In this document: positions 27,799 to 37,356 of the stretch, piece after piece
How the letters are laid out: each line of letters opens with the position of its first letter
Position numbering within the stretch: position 1 is the first letter of the stretch
Source: Saprospiraceae bacterium
GTDB lineage: Bacteria > Bacteroidota > Bacteroidia > Chitinophagales > Saprospiraceae
Length of the DNA stretch: 64,000 nucleotides
NCBI GenBank assembly: GCA_020629315.1
Contig: JAHDDO010000003.1
Coordinates: forward strand, 101,073-165,072
Direction of reading: 5' to 3'
Notes under the pieces: generated by a model
The model's input: the letters and a program-made list of their open reading frames with translations, nothing else
Told to the model about the DNA's origin: nothing
The model's database searches: none
Program-made: the position numbers and the translations under genes

Positions 27799-27806
27799 TA
27801 CTTTTG
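27799..27806 (+). promoter_or_regulatory. -7 element before the DksA-like gene
   Basis: TACTTTTG, an exact TAnnTTTG match, 30 bases before the start codon. The surrounding intergenic region (27613-27836) shows no other feature. Confidence 0.45.
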
Positions 27807-27836
27807 GGCCATTAACGATCAAAAATCCTTTAGATT

Positions 27837-28217
27837 ATGAGTAATTCCGATGAGATCGTAAGATATACTGATGCCGAATTGCAGGAATTTGACCAACTAC
27901 TTTTGGAGAAGTTGACACAAGCCAAGGAGCAATTAGAGTTTTACTTGCAGCAAATCTCTGAAATAGGGCAATCAGATGATTCTAAGATTAAAGGTTTGGA
28001 CGACGGCACCAGCACGGTTGAAAATGAACGTTTGTATACTATGGCATCCCGGCAGCGAAAGCTGATCCAACATTTAGAAAATGCACGTTTACGTATTCAG
28101 AATAAGGTATATGGTGTTTGTAGAGTTACGGGTAAATTAATCTCTAAAGAAAGATTACGAGCTGTCCCTCATGCCACATTAAGTATAGAGGCTAAAGAAA
28201 ATCAAGGCCGCAAATAA
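27837..28217 (+). CDS. DksA/TraR-family regulator with degenerate zinc finger
   Basis: 126 residues. An N-terminal coiled-coil part (YTDAELQEFDQLLLEKLTQAKEQLEFY) is followed by the family's C-terminal signature YGVCRVTGKLISKERLRAVPHATLS. Only one of the four zinc-ligand Cys remains (C in GVCRVT). This is typical of the Bacteroidota form, which keeps the fold without zinc. DksA-type proteins bind in the RNA polymerase secondary channel and modulate promoters with ppGpp. lspA follows at 9 bases, probably in the same operon. Confidence 0.88.
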   Translation: MSNSDEIVRYTDAELQEFDQLLLEKLTQAKEQLEFYLQQISEIGQSDDSKIKGLDDGTSTVENERLYTMASRQRKLIQHLENARLRIQNKVYGVCRVTGKLISKERLRAVPHATLSIEAKENQGRK

Positions 28218-28226
28218 AATCTTCAG

Positions 28227-28862
28227 TTGAAAAAATCTGTAATCCTTACATTAATTATAGTTGGTGTTTTGATCATTGATCAAATCGTCAAAATTTACAT
28301 TAAAACAAATGTAGCATATGGTACGGGGTTCAATCTACTTGGATTACCCTGGGCTAGAATTCATTTTATGGAAAATGAAGGCATGGCCTTTGGCATTTCC
28401 TTTGGTGGATTGACAGGTAAAGTGGTATTGAGTGTATTCCGAGTGTTTATGGTAGGTTTCTTAATATACCTACTACGAAATTTGATTAAAAGTGGAGAAA
28501 AGCTAGGCTTACTCATTAGTTTTTCTTTAATCATAGCAGGAGCCATAGGTAATATTTTGGATAGCGCTTTTTATGGCTTGCTATTTGATAAAGGATTAGT
28601 ATTCAATGCAGAAGTGGGTCGGTGGGTATCTTATCATGGTGTGGCCAAGCTGAATTTTGAAGGCTATGCCCCCTTTATGATGGGCACCGTTGTAGATATG
28701 TTTTACTTTCCTATAATTAATACCCAATGGCCAGATTGGGTACCTCATTTTGGAGGAAGACCTTTCCAATTCTTTAAACCTATCTTTAATGTAGCGGATT
28801 CTGCTATCAGTATAGGTGTAATCTTAATTCTACTTTTCTATAGGAAAATATTTAAAGGATAG
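28227..28862 (+). CDS. lspA: Lipoprotein signal peptidase (signal peptidase II)
   Basis: 211 residues from a TTG start. Four membrane helices are visible. The catalytic Asp pair lies in AGAIGNILDSAFYG and GTVVDMFYFP, and NEGMAFGIS matches the conserved NxGxAF motif. It is longer than E. coli LspA because of a loop between the two Asp motifs, usual in Bacteroidota. It cleaves lipoprotein signal peptides after diacylglyceryl transfer. Confidence 0.95.
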   Translation: MKKSVILTLIIVGVLIIDQIVKIYIKTNVAYGTGFNLLGLPWARIHFMENEGMAFGISFGGLTGKVVLSVFRVFMVGFLIYLLRNLIKSGEKLGLLISFSLIIAGAIGNILDSAFYGLLFDKGLVFNAEVGRWVSYHGVAKLNFEGYAPFMMGTVVDMFYFPIINTQWPDWVPHFGGRPFQFFKPIFNVADSAISIGVILILLFYRKIFKG

Positions 28863-29058
28863 ACAAGAACTTATCTAAGTTAGATATATCCATTAGTGTT
28901 TCCTTTTTTAATAGGATCAGATCAAGTAATGATTTTCTGGTGCTTAAAAGTATCGCATTTTAATACATCAGACTAATGGAATATATGTGTTAGGTTCAGG
29001 AAAAAAGGTTGGAGAGAAAAAAGTCGATTTTAGCTATTACTGGAGGATCCTATTTGGA

Positions 29059-29370
29059 TCACATTATGGCCCGGCAAAAGTTGCTCACTGCTCTTTCTGC
29101 ACGTTCTACTAGCTCATAGTTAATTGAGTATCGTACAAATTTGCCTTCTTTAGAGGCAGAAACGACACCTGCTAACCTAAGTACTTTCAAATGTTGTGAT
29201 GTAATAGATTGTTCAATACGCAAGGTATTATAGATCTTGTTTACATTAGTTTCACCTTTTTCGTCGATGAATTTCAATATTTGGAGTCTTAGGGGATGGG
29301 CCAGCGCACGCGTAATGTCAGCGGAAATACGTAATTTCTCGTTGTCAATTACAACCTTAGTTTTCTTCAT
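29059..29370 (-). CDS. ArsR-type winged-helix regulator 1
   Basis: 103 residues, one winged helix: ITRALAHPLRLQILKFIDEKG, then VNKIYNTLRIEQSITSQHLKVLRLAGVV, and the wing KEGKFVRYSINYE. No Cys-based metal site is visible; the only Cys is near the C-terminus. It is closely related in architecture to the next gene upstream, with which it shares the IEQS-QHL recognition-helix pattern. The target is unknown. Confidence 0.85.
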   Translation of the reverse strand: MKKTKVVIDNEKLRISADITRALAHPLRLQILKFIDEKGETNVNKIYNTLRIEQSITSQHLKVLRLAGVVSASKEGKFVRYSINYELVERAERAVSNFCRAIM

Positions 29371-29449
29371 GTTTTCTTAGTTTTGCGACCTTGACACAAA
29401 TATGATGAATATTTCTAATATGACAAAATTATATTAAAAAAAATTTATA

Positions 29450-29481
29450 TATATAAAAAAAAAGACCCGCCTAGGCGAGTC
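29450..29481 (-). terminator. Terminator of the upstream ArsR-type gene
   Basis: On the minus strand the stem GACTCGCC/GGCGGGTC, with one mismatch, is followed by about nine T. It lies between the two regulators, so they are transcribed separately. Confidence 0.8.
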
Positions 29482-29515
29482 CTTTATCTTAAAACCGTAT
29501 TTTTTTAAACTATAC

Positions 29516-29854
29516 TTAACCTGCTAGATCCTCTACTAACTTGGAAATTTGTGCTAAACGATCGTGGTCTAAAGAGTAATATATAAACTTACCCTGTCTT
29601 TCTGTGAGAACTACTCCAGCTCTCCTTAAAATGGCTAGGTGTTGTGAAGCCACGGATTGCTCCAATCGTAACTTGATATAAATATCGGTTACGGTCATGG
29701 TTTCACTCTCCTCTAGAAGATCTATGATTCGCTGTCTTAATTTATGATTTACGGCTCGAAGAACCAGGACTGCTTTTCTCAGGTCAGCATAATCAAGCTG
29801 AACAGCTTTACCTCCTTTCTTCAGAATTACGGTTTCGTTTTTCTTATTTCTCAT
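29516..29854 (-). CDS. ArsR-type winged-helix regulator 2
   Basis: 112 residues with the same fold as its neighbour: LRAVNHKLRQRIIDLLEESE, VTDIYIKLRLEQSVASQHLAILRRAGVV, wing RQGKFIYYSLDHD. It has no Cys, so metal sensing is unlikely. It is probably a tandem duplicate that has diverged. Confidence 0.85.
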   Translation of the reverse strand: MRNKKNETVILKKGGKAVQLDYADLRKAVLVLRAVNHKLRQRIIDLLEESETMTVTDIYIKLRLEQSVASQHLAILRRAGVVLTERQGKFIYYSLDHDRLAQISKLVEDLAG

Positions 29855-30000
29855 AGGTAAGTATTAATAGTTTTCGGAATACGTAGAGTTTATTGCTAAA
29901 ACTGTTCCAATTTTTAAACTATATACTTTAATAACATTATTTCTATCTATAATGTCATTGTAAATCAATCAGTTTTGAAAAAATTCTAGCTTTAGTTTTT

Positions 30001-30693
30001 TTAACTTTTAGCTAACAGTTTTTTCTTCTTAGACTGTGTGATATTGGGTGTTTTTAAATAATTGGGCTCAAAGTAGGCCAGATCGACAAAATCACTATTA
30101 CTATAAATAGGTAGAGAAAGAGGGCACATCCATTCGGCATGAAGGTCTGAGGTAATAATTTTATCAGAAGGGCGCACAAAAGCCTCTACTTTCCATGCGC
30201 CATTTCCACAAAACACAATATTTTCAAATTTGTCAAAGAGTTGATGCATGGACAATTCATCAATGATAAAGCAATCATTTTTAAAATGTGGGTTTCCTGT
30301 ATTGCTATAGGCAGCTGTATACACCTCCATACGCCTCGCATCAATCATAGGTACAATCGTCACCTTTGGGTCTGAACATAGTTCGGCTTGTGCTAGAATA
30401 TCTAATGTATCAATAGCAATGAGAGGAATACCTAGTCCGAAGCATAAGCCTTTTGCAGTAGAAACACCCACTCTAAGCCCTGTATAGGAACCTGGCCCAC
30501 TGGATACGGCAATCGCATCGAGGGCGTTTGTTTGAAGGTTTAGTTCATCTAATGTTTCTTGTATTAGAACCGTAATTACTTCAGCATGGGATCGTTGCTC
30601 TTTGGCATATTTTTTTGATTTGCAAATCCCATCTTCAGCTAGCGCAACTGAACAAATATCTGTGGCCGTTTCTATGTGTAATATTCGAGTCAA
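30001..30693 (-). CDS. tsaB: tRNA threonylcarbamoyladenosine biosynthesis protein TsaB
   Basis: 230 residues with the ASKHA-fold signature ILHIETATDICSVAL at the N-terminus and AVSSGPGSYTGLRVGVSTAKGLCFGLGIPL (about 60-90). TsaB is the partner of TsaD in making t6A37 in ANN-decoding tRNAs. It is separated by a single base from the S41 protease gene upstream and clearly in one transcript. Confidence 0.95.
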   Translation of the reverse strand: MTRILHIETATDICSVALAEDGICKSKKYAKEQRSHAEVITVLIQETLDELNLQTNALDAIAVSSGPGSYTGLRVGVSTAKGLCFGLGIPLIAIDTLDILAQAELCSDPKVTIVPMIDARRMEVYTAAYSNTGNPHFKNDCFIIDELSMHQLFDKFENIVFCGNGAWKVEAFVRPSDKIITSDLHAEWMCPLSLPIYSNSDFVDLAYFEPNYLKTPNITQSKKKKLLAKS

Positions 30694-30694
30694 C

Positions 30695-32323
30695 TTATTT
30701 AAGTAGCGATTGGTACTTCTCCGTATTTAATAATAAGGAAATAGCTTCGGCGATTTCTTGATCTCTATCTAAGCTAGCATAGACCTTCCCTTTATCATAA
30801 TAATATCTAGAAGCGATCTCCTTTTCAATTTCAGCAAGGATTACCTCTTTATTATCAGTTAGTGCCTTTTCCTTGAGTTGGCTAAATTTGCTTTGAAGCG
30901 CAGTATATTCTTTATTGGCCCCTAATAAATAGTTTTCTTCTAGCGCCACATCGTTCATTTTATCCAATAATGATTCTAATTCGAGATCAAATGAAAAAGA
31001 TTCGGTATTAGCAAAATTTGTAAAGTCAGTAAATGAATCAAAAGAAATATCTTCTAAAGCCATGGTATCGGTTTGGCCAGATACGTATTTATTAACGAAC
31101 TTGAATATGATATTCTTTTTGTTCAATGCCGCAATGATAGGATCTAATGAAGGTTCTTCCAATTTGACATCTGGGGTTACACCACCTCCATCAAGCACTT
31201 TTCTTCCATTCTTTGTTTTAAATGCAGATCTATTTTCATCTGGTATGTCGACAGGTTCCCCATTTTTATACTCTACGCTTTGAATACATCTGCCAGACGG
31301 GATATAATATTTCGAAGTGGTAACCTTAACTCTTGAGTTGTACCCTACTTCTTTTTGATTTTGCACCAGACCCTTTCCATAGCTACGTTGGCCCATAACA
31401 ACACCTCGGTCAAGATCTTGAATTACCCCTGATACAATTTCACTAGCCGAGGCTGATTTCTTATTTACCAAAACAACAATTGGAATATCCAGATCGACTG
31501 GATTATTCATTGTTTTATATTGTACGTCGCGTTCTTTTACCTTCCCACGGGTACTTACAATCTCTGTCTCCTTAGGGACGAAAATATTACAAAGGTTTAC
31601 TGCTTCACGCAAAAGACCCCCTCCATTATTTCTTAAATCCAGAATCACACCTTTAATAGATGGATTTTCCTTTTTTAATTCTTTAAGAGCAATTTCTACA
31701 TTTTTTCCTGCTCCAGCTGTAAAAGTCGTTAGATTAATATAGCCCACTTCATCGGACACAAAGCCTGAATAAGGTACGTTTTGCTTGTTTACATTACTTC
31801 TAGGTACTTGAACATCGAAGGATTTATTAGGGTATGGCCTTTGAATACGTAAGTTCATTTCAGTCCCTGTTATACCTCTTAGAATACTGTTTACTTCCTC
31901 AGCATTCTTTCCTTCGGTAGCTAAACCATTAACATGCGTAATAAAATCACCGATTTGTAAGCCATATCGATTTATAGGACTATTCTTTGTGGTTTCGATG
32001 ATAGCGACCTTATCGTCTACATTTCCCAAGGTGGCTCCCAAACCATTGAATTTACCATCCACATTAATTCTATAATTCTCTACTTGTGATTCACTGATAA
32101 AATTAGTGTAGGGATCTAAGGATCCTAGCATTGCATCTATTCCTGTACGCATAAGACTACCAGGGTCGACATCATCGACATAATGGGCATTGATTTCTTT
32201 AAAAACATTTACAAAAATTTCAATGTTCTTGGAGATCTCAAATAAGCGGTCATTCTCAATGGTTGTAAAGGCAGTCCCTATACCCAAAGCACAAACACAA
32301 ACGGCAATCCAAATTCGCTTCAT
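30695..32323 (-). CDS. S41 family carboxy-terminal processing protease
   Basis: 542 residues: N-terminal membrane anchor or signal (MKRIWIAVCVCALGIGTAF), PDZ domain (about 85-165, INRYGLQIGDFITHVNG), and S41 core with the catalytic Ser in NKKSASASEIVSG (290-294) and Lys317 in RSYGKGLVQ. About 150 residues follow the core and include FDSFTDFTNFANTESFSFDLELESLL, as in Bacteroidota CtpA proteins. It degrades or processes envelope proteins in the periplasm. Confidence 0.94.
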   Translation of the reverse strand: MKRIWIAVCVCALGIGTAFTTIENDRLFEISKNIEIFVNVFKEINAHYVDDVDPGSLMRTGIDAMLGSLDPYTNFISESQVENYRINVDGKFNGLGATLGNVDDKVAIIETTKNSPINRYGLQIGDFITHVNGLATEGKNAEEVNSILRGITGTEMNLRIQRPYPNKSFDVQVPRSNVNKQNVPYSGFVSDEVGYINLTTFTAGAGKNVEIALKELKKENPSIKGVILDLRNNGGGLLREAVNLCNIFVPKETEIVSTRGKVKERDVQYKTMNNPVDLDIPIVVLVNKKSASASEIVSGVIQDLDRGVVMGQRSYGKGLVQNQKEVGYNSRVKVTTSKYYIPSGRCIQSVEYKNGEPVDIPDENRSAFKTKNGRKVLDGGGVTPDVKLEEPSLDPIIAALNKKNIIFKFVNKYVSGQTDTMALEDISFDSFTDFTNFANTESFSFDLELESLLDKMNDVALEENYLLGANKEYTALQSKFSQLKEKALTDNKEVILAEIEKEIASRYYYDKGKVYASLDRDQEIAEAISLLLNTEKYQSLLK

Positions 32324-32388
32324 TATTCTAATTTTTCTTACTAACGTAAAATTGAAAGATTTATCTTTTATTTTCCTGACTATAACAA

Positions 32389-33156
32389 TTAATTCTCCAA
32401 GAAGAATTCCGTGACAATATTATATAATTGATCCGGTTTTTCAGCATGAATCCAATGTCCTGCATCTTCAACCGAAATAAGACTAGGGGTTTCAAATTGT
32501 TTTGATAGCTCTTCATAAGCTGCAGCCGGTACGTAATCAGACTTAGTTCCTTTGACAAATAATGTGGGGACATCTATGATTTCTGTAAATGAAATGGGGG
32601 CTAAAATTTCAGCATAATGTTTATGTATTTCCGTCAAATTCATTTTCCATCGAAAGCCACCATTTGGGTCTCGGCTTAGGTTCTTCATTAAAAATTGGAT
32701 CACTGATTTTTCTTGTATATATGTCGCTAAGTGATCTTCTATCTGACTACGTTGATCTGATGAGCGTACTGGAGCTGATAGTAAAGCATCAAATATTGTT
32801 TGATGGCCACCTTTATATTGTATAGGTAATATATCTACAACTATGGCACTTGTGATGTAATCTCCGTATTCTTCTACTAATTGCAGTAGCACTTTTCCAC
32901 CCATAGAATGCCCAATAAAGCGCGCTTCATAAATCCATTCGGCTTCAAGGAACTCAATAACATCTTGTGCCATTAGTGAATAGGAGATGCCTGGCTCATG
33001 AGGAGATTTGCCATGATTTCGTAAATCAATGATATATACGGTATAGTTTTCAGAAAGTTTTTTAGCAAAACTTTTCCAGTTATCTAGCATGCCAAATAAC
33101 CCATGCATTATGATCACGGGTTCGCCTTCACCAAAACTTTTGAAATTAAGTCTCAT
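32389..33156 (-). CDS. Alpha/beta hydrolase, YbfF-like esterase
   Basis: 255 residues without a signal peptide. It has the HGLFGMLDNWKSFA oxyanion region (18-31), DLRNHGKSP, the nucleophile Ser84 in GHSMGGK, and the His of DAGHWIHAEKP near the end. This combination is characteristic of the YbfF/ABHD11 esterase group. Cytoplasmic; substrate unknown. It is divergent from uvrB. Confidence 0.88.
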   Translation of the reverse strand: MRLNFKSFGEGEPVIIMHGLFGMLDNWKSFAKKLSENYTVYIIDLRNHGKSPHEPGISYSLMAQDVIEFLEAEWIYEARFIGHSMGGKVLLQLVEEYGDYITSAIVVDILPIQYKGGHQTIFDALLSAPVRSSDQRSQIEDHLATYIQEKSVIQFLMKNLSRDPNGGFRWKMNLTEIHKHYAEILAPISFTEIIDVPTLFVKGTKSDYVPAAAYEELSKQFETPSLISVEDAGHWIHAEKPDQLYNIVTEFFLEN

Positions 33157-33211
33157 CTTACAAAGAGCAAGTTAGTTATTTTAGTTGTTTGAATAATTGA
33201 AATGCCATTCT

Positions 33212-35239
33212 ATGCCTTTTGAACTAATATCTCCATTTGAGCCAACCGGTGATCAACCATCTGCTATAGATCAACTGACACAAGGTATAGATGATAAAGA
33301 AGCCGCTCAAGTTTTATTGGGTGTTACAGGTTCAGGTAAAACATTTACAGTTGCAAACGTGATTGCAAAAGTGAATAAGCCCACCCTTATTTTGACACAT
33401 AATAAGACACTAACAGCTCAATTATATGCAGAGTTCAAAGAATTTTTTCCAAATAATGCTGTCGAATACTTTGTATCCTATTATGACTATTATCAGCCGG
33501 AAGCGTACATCAGTTCATCAGACACGTACATAGAAAAAGATTTATCGATTAATGAAGAAATAGATAAACTCAGACTGAGAGCTACTTCTTCTTTATTATC
33601 CGGACGAAGAGATATAATTATTGTAGCCTCTGTATCCTGTATATACGGTATGGGAAATCCGGAGGACTTAGAATCTGGAATCATTCGAATTCAAGAGGGT
33701 CAAACGCTAAACAGGAATCGATTTTTATACTTATTAGTGGAGAGTTTATATTCCAGAACAGAAACCGATTTTAAGCGAGCGACCTTTAGGGTTAGGGGGG
33801 ACACCGTAGATATCAATCTACCGTATGTTGATTATGGGTATAGGGTGACTTTCTTTGGTGATGAAATTGAAAGTATAGAACGGATAGAGCTTCCTTCCTC
33901 TAAGCGTATTGAGAATCTGGAGCATGCAGCCATATTTCCAGCAAACTTATATGTAGCACCAAGAGATCGAATGAAACTAATTTTGGATGACATTCAAGAT
34001 GAAATGGTAGCCCAGGAAAAGTACTTTGAACAGGAGATGCGATTTATAGAAGCCCAACGGATTCGTGAGCGTATCAGCTTTGATATAGAAATGATGAGGG
34101 AATTAGGATATTGCAATGGAGTTGAAAATTACTCAAGGTATTTTGACGGAAGAAAACCGGGAACTCGGCCGTTTTGTTTACTTGACTATTTTCCGCATGA
34201 CTATTTAATGGTAATAGATGAAAGTCATGTAACTATACCGCAAGTGAGAGGTATGTGGGGAGGTGACCGCGCCCGCAAAACCAATTTGGTAAATTATGGT
34301 TTTCGCCTCCCTTCTGCGATGGATAATAGGCCTTTAAATTTTGATGAATTTGAACAATTAGTCCATCAAATTATCTATGTAAGCGCCACACCAGGCGATT
34401 ATGAATTAGAGCATACGGAAGGTTTAGTGGTAGAGCAAATTATACGACCTACGGGTTTGTTAGACCCTCCTATTGAGGTTAGACCTAGCTTGAATCAAAT
34501 TGATGATCTTCTCGAAGAAATTCATCAAAGGATTGAACGTAATGAAAGAATATTAGTAACCACGCTGACTAAACGAATGGCAGAAGAGTTATCTAAATAT
34601 CTTGTCAAATTGAATTTAAAAGTTCGCTATATACATTCTGAGGTAGACACCTTGGATAGAGTTGAGATCATACGAGATTTGCGGCTGGGTGTTTTTGATG
34701 TTCTGGTAGGTGTGAATTTATTGCGAGAAGGATTAGATATTCCCGAAGCATCTTTAGTTGCTGTTATCGATGCAGATAAGGAAGGCTTTCTTAGGAATAA
34801 TAGATCATTAACGCAAACGGCAGGCCGTGCGGCTCGTAATTCTAATGGGCTTGTAATTTTCTATGCAGATAAAATCACAGATAGTATGCAAATTACTATA
34901 GATGAGACGAATAGAAGACGAGCCATTCAAATGAGCTATAATGATGAACATGGTATCACCCCTCAAACGGTATTTAAATCAAAAGAGGATATTATGAACC
35001 AAAAGTCCATCTTAGATATTCGGGCAAAGAAACCATCTAACGCCTACATTGAACCAGATAACGCAAGCATCGCTGCTGATCCAATCGTTAATTACATGTC
35101 CAAAGATCAAATTGAAAGAATGATTGAGGAAACGGAACGAAAAATGAAAAAAGCAGCCAAGGAACTTGATTTTATTTCGGCAGCACAATTTAGAGATGAG
35201 TTATTTGAATTAAAGAAAAAGGCAAAAGCGGCACTATGA
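33212..35239 (+). CDS. uvrB: Excinuclease ABC subunit B
   Basis: 675 residues from ATG 33212 (a TTG five codons upstream is rejected because UvrB starts MPFEL...F.PTGDQP). Walker A GVTGSGKT (37-44), the beta-hairpin YYDYYQPEAYI, VIDESHVT, and helicase motifs through QTAGRAARN are present. The C-terminal UVR domain (MIEETERKMKKAAKELDF...FRDELF) binds UvrC. Damage-verification helicase of nucleotide excision repair. Its stop overlaps the ligA start as ATGA. Confidence 0.98.
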   Translation: MPFELISPFEPTGDQPSAIDQLTQGIDDKEAAQVLLGVTGSGKTFTVANVIAKVNKPTLILTHNKTLTAQLYAEFKEFFPNNAVEYFVSYYDYYQPEAYISSSDTYIEKDLSINEEIDKLRLRATSSLLSGRRDIIIVASVSCIYGMGNPEDLESGIIRIQEGQTLNRNRFLYLLVESLYSRTETDFKRATFRVRGDTVDINLPYVDYGYRVTFFGDEIESIERIELPSSKRIENLEHAAIFPANLYVAPRDRMKLILDDIQDEMVAQEKYFEQEMRFIEAQRIRERISFDIEMMRELGYCNGVENYSRYFDGRKPGTRPFCLLDYFPHDYLMVIDESHVTIPQVRGMWGGDRARKTNLVNYGFRLPSAMDNRPLNFDEFEQLVHQIIYVSATPGDYELEHTEGLVVEQIIRPTGLLDPPIEVRPSLNQIDDLLEEIHQRIERNERILVTTLTKRMAEELSKYLVKLNLKVRYIHSEVDTLDRVEIIRDLRLGVFDVLVGVNLLREGLDIPEASLVAVIDADKEGFLRNNRSLTQTAGRAARNSNGLVIFYADKITDSMQITIDETNRRRAIQMSYNDEHGITPQTVFKSKEDIMNQKSILDIRAKKPSNAYIEPDNASIAADPIVNYMSKDQIERMIEETERKMKKAAKELDFISAAQFRDELFELKKKAKAAL

Positions 35240-37356
35240 AATACGCTAAAGACGAACAAAAGAGATTAAGTGACCTTTCCAGATCCTTTTTAAAGAATAC
35301 AACGGATCAGAACGATTATGCTGGATTGATTGAAGTATTGGTTTTTCATGAGTGGCGTTATTATGTCCAAAATGATCCTATCTTATCTGATTTCGAATAT
35401 GATCAATTGTTTGATGCCTTAAAGGACATTGAAACAAATCATCCTTCCATTATAAGACCTGACTCACCTTCTCAACGGGTGGCTAGTGATTTGAAAGCTG
35501 ATTTTTTTACGGTGCCTCACCTTACACCCATGCTTTCTTTAGGAAATTCATATAACAGTGACGACTTATTAGACTTCAATAAATCCGTTTATAAAAACAC
35601 AAATAAAGCAGAAGGCGAGTCCGTAGCCTATGCTGTCGAACCAAAGTTTGATGGAGGTAGCATAGCACTGGTTTATGAAAATGATTTGTTGGTTCGAGCA
35701 GCTACTCGAGGAAATGGAGTTGAGGGTGAAGAGATGACAGCGAATGCGAAAGCCATGTCATCCATTCCTTTACAAGCCTCTTTTTCATCTTTAGGCATTT
35801 ATAAAGCGGAGCTGAGGGGGGAGGCTATTATACGGAAAGATATTTTCGATCGGGCTAATCAAAAACGAGCAGCTGAAGGAAAAACCTTGTTTGCTAATCC
35901 GAGGAATGCGGCCACAGGTGGTTTGCGTACCAAGGATTCTAATGAAACCAGAGCTAGGGGCATTCAAACCTTTGTTTTCCAAATGGGTTATGCCGTTGAT
36001 AAAGAGGGTAATGATATGTTGCCTACACTCGGAACACAAAGTAAAACTATCGTCGCTCTTTCTAGATTAGGTTTTAAAACAGCAGGAGAAGCTCAAAAAT
36101 CATGTGCATCCATTGAAGAGGTCATTACATTTTGTAGTGCTTGGGAAGCTAAACGGGAGTCCTATCCATATGAGATTGATGGTATGGTAGTAAAAGTCGA
36201 TGACTTCAAATTGCAAGAGCAAATGGGATATACGCAACACCACCCCAAATGGGCCATTGCGTATAAGTTTGCAGCCAAGCAAGCTACTACGAAATTAATC
36301 GGCGTAGACTTTCAAGTAGGGAAGGTAGGATCTATAACACCCGTAGCTAAATTGGAACCCGTACCACTAGCGGGGGTAACCATTTCCTCTGTGAGTTTGC
36401 ACAATGAAGATTTTATAAAGGAGAGGGATTTAAAAATTGGAGATACAGTGCTAGTAGAACGGGCGGGTGATGTTATCCCATACATCGTAAAAGCAATGGA
36501 AGATTTACGTGATGGGAGTGAGACAGCTATTGACTTTCCAAAGATTTGTCCTGCTCATCCAGAAGACAATGTAAGTTTGCTTAGGGAAGAAGGTGAAGCG
36601 GCATGGCGTTGTCCAGACTTTAATTGTCCAGCACAACGCCTGCAACGTATAATTTTCCATGTCTCTAAGGAAGCTATGGATATAGATGGTTTCGGAAAGA
36701 GTAATGTGGAGAAGTTCTTTGAGTTAGGATGGTTAAATGATATTGCTGATGTGTATGATTTGGATTACGAAAAGATTAAGGCTCTAGATGGCTTTGGTGA
36801 TAAATCCGTTGATAAATTAAAAGAGGCCATTGAAAAAGCAAAGTCAAATCCTATTTCCAAGCTTTTGCATAGTCTTTCTATTCACCACCTAGGTAAAAAG
36901 GCGGGTAAAATATTAGCAGCAGAAGTAGACCATGTAATGGCATTTAAAGATTGGCCGATAGAGCGATATACGGAAGTAAAGGACATTGGCCCCGTATTAG
37001 CTAAAAATATGTATGACCATTTTCATGATGAAAATCATCTAGCCCTTTTACTTCGATTAGAATCTCTGGGCGTTAACTTCTCACAAACAGAAGAAGATAA
37101 ACCGGCTCAAGTTTCAGAAGATGCGCCATTAGCAGGTAAAACGATTTTATTTACAGGTACATTAGAACAAATGGGCCGTAAAGAAGCGCAAAAGCTAGCT
37201 GAAAAAGCAGGAGCAAAGAATATTAGCGCAGTAAGCTCCAATCTGGATATTTTAGTGGTAGGAGCAAAAGCGGGTTCTAAACTCAAAAAAGCAGAAGCGA
37301 TTGGCTCAGTAGCTATTATGACTGAAGCTGATTTTATAGCCTTGATAAATGCTTAA
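35236..37356 (+). CDS. ligA: NAD-dependent DNA ligase
   Basis: 706 residues: Ia and adenylation domains with the nucleophilic Lys137 in KFDG, an OB domain (VGKVGSITPVAKLEPV), a zinc site with four Cys (CPAHPE, C in WRCPDFNC), HhH repeats (IDGFGKSNVEKFFELG, LDGFGDKSVDKL), and a C-terminal BRCT domain (LAGKTILFTGTLEQMGRKEAQKL). It is coupled to uvrB by a 4-base overlap, which places excision and sealing steps in one transcript. Its stop codon overlaps the stop of the convergent gene by two bases. Confidence 0.98.
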   Translation: MKYAKDEQKRLSDLSRSFLKNTTDQNDYAGLIEVLVFHEWRYYVQNDPILSDFEYDQLFDALKDIETNHPSIIRPDSPSQRVASDLKADFFTVPHLTPMLSLGNSYNSDDLLDFNKSVYKNTNKAEGESVAYAVEPKFDGGSIALVYENDLLVRAATRGNGVEGEEMTANAKAMSSIPLQASFSSLGIYKAELRGEAIIRKDIFDRANQKRAAEGKTLFANPRNAATGGLRTKDSNETRARGIQTFVFQMGYAVDKEGNDMLPTLGTQSKTIVALSRLGFKTAGEAQKSCASIEEVITFCSAWEAKRESYPYEIDGMVVKVDDFKLQEQMGYTQHHPKWAIAYKFAAKQATTKLIGVDFQVGKVGSITPVAKLEPVPLAGVTISSVSLHNEDFIKERDLKIGDTVLVERAGDVIPYIVKAMEDLRDGSETAIDFPKICPAHPEDNVSLLREEGEAAWRCPDFNCPAQRLQRIIFHVSKEAMDIDGFGKSNVEKFFELGWLNDIADVYDLDYEKIKALDGFGDKSVDKLKEAIEKAKSNPISKLLHSLSIHHLGKKAGKILAAEVDHVMAFKDWPIERYTEVKDIGPVLAKNMYDHFHDENHLALLLRLESLGVNFSQTEEDKPAQVSEDAPLAGKTILFTGTLEQMGRKEAQKLAEKAGAKNISAVSSNLDILVVGAKAGSKLKKAEAIGSVAIMTEADFIALINA

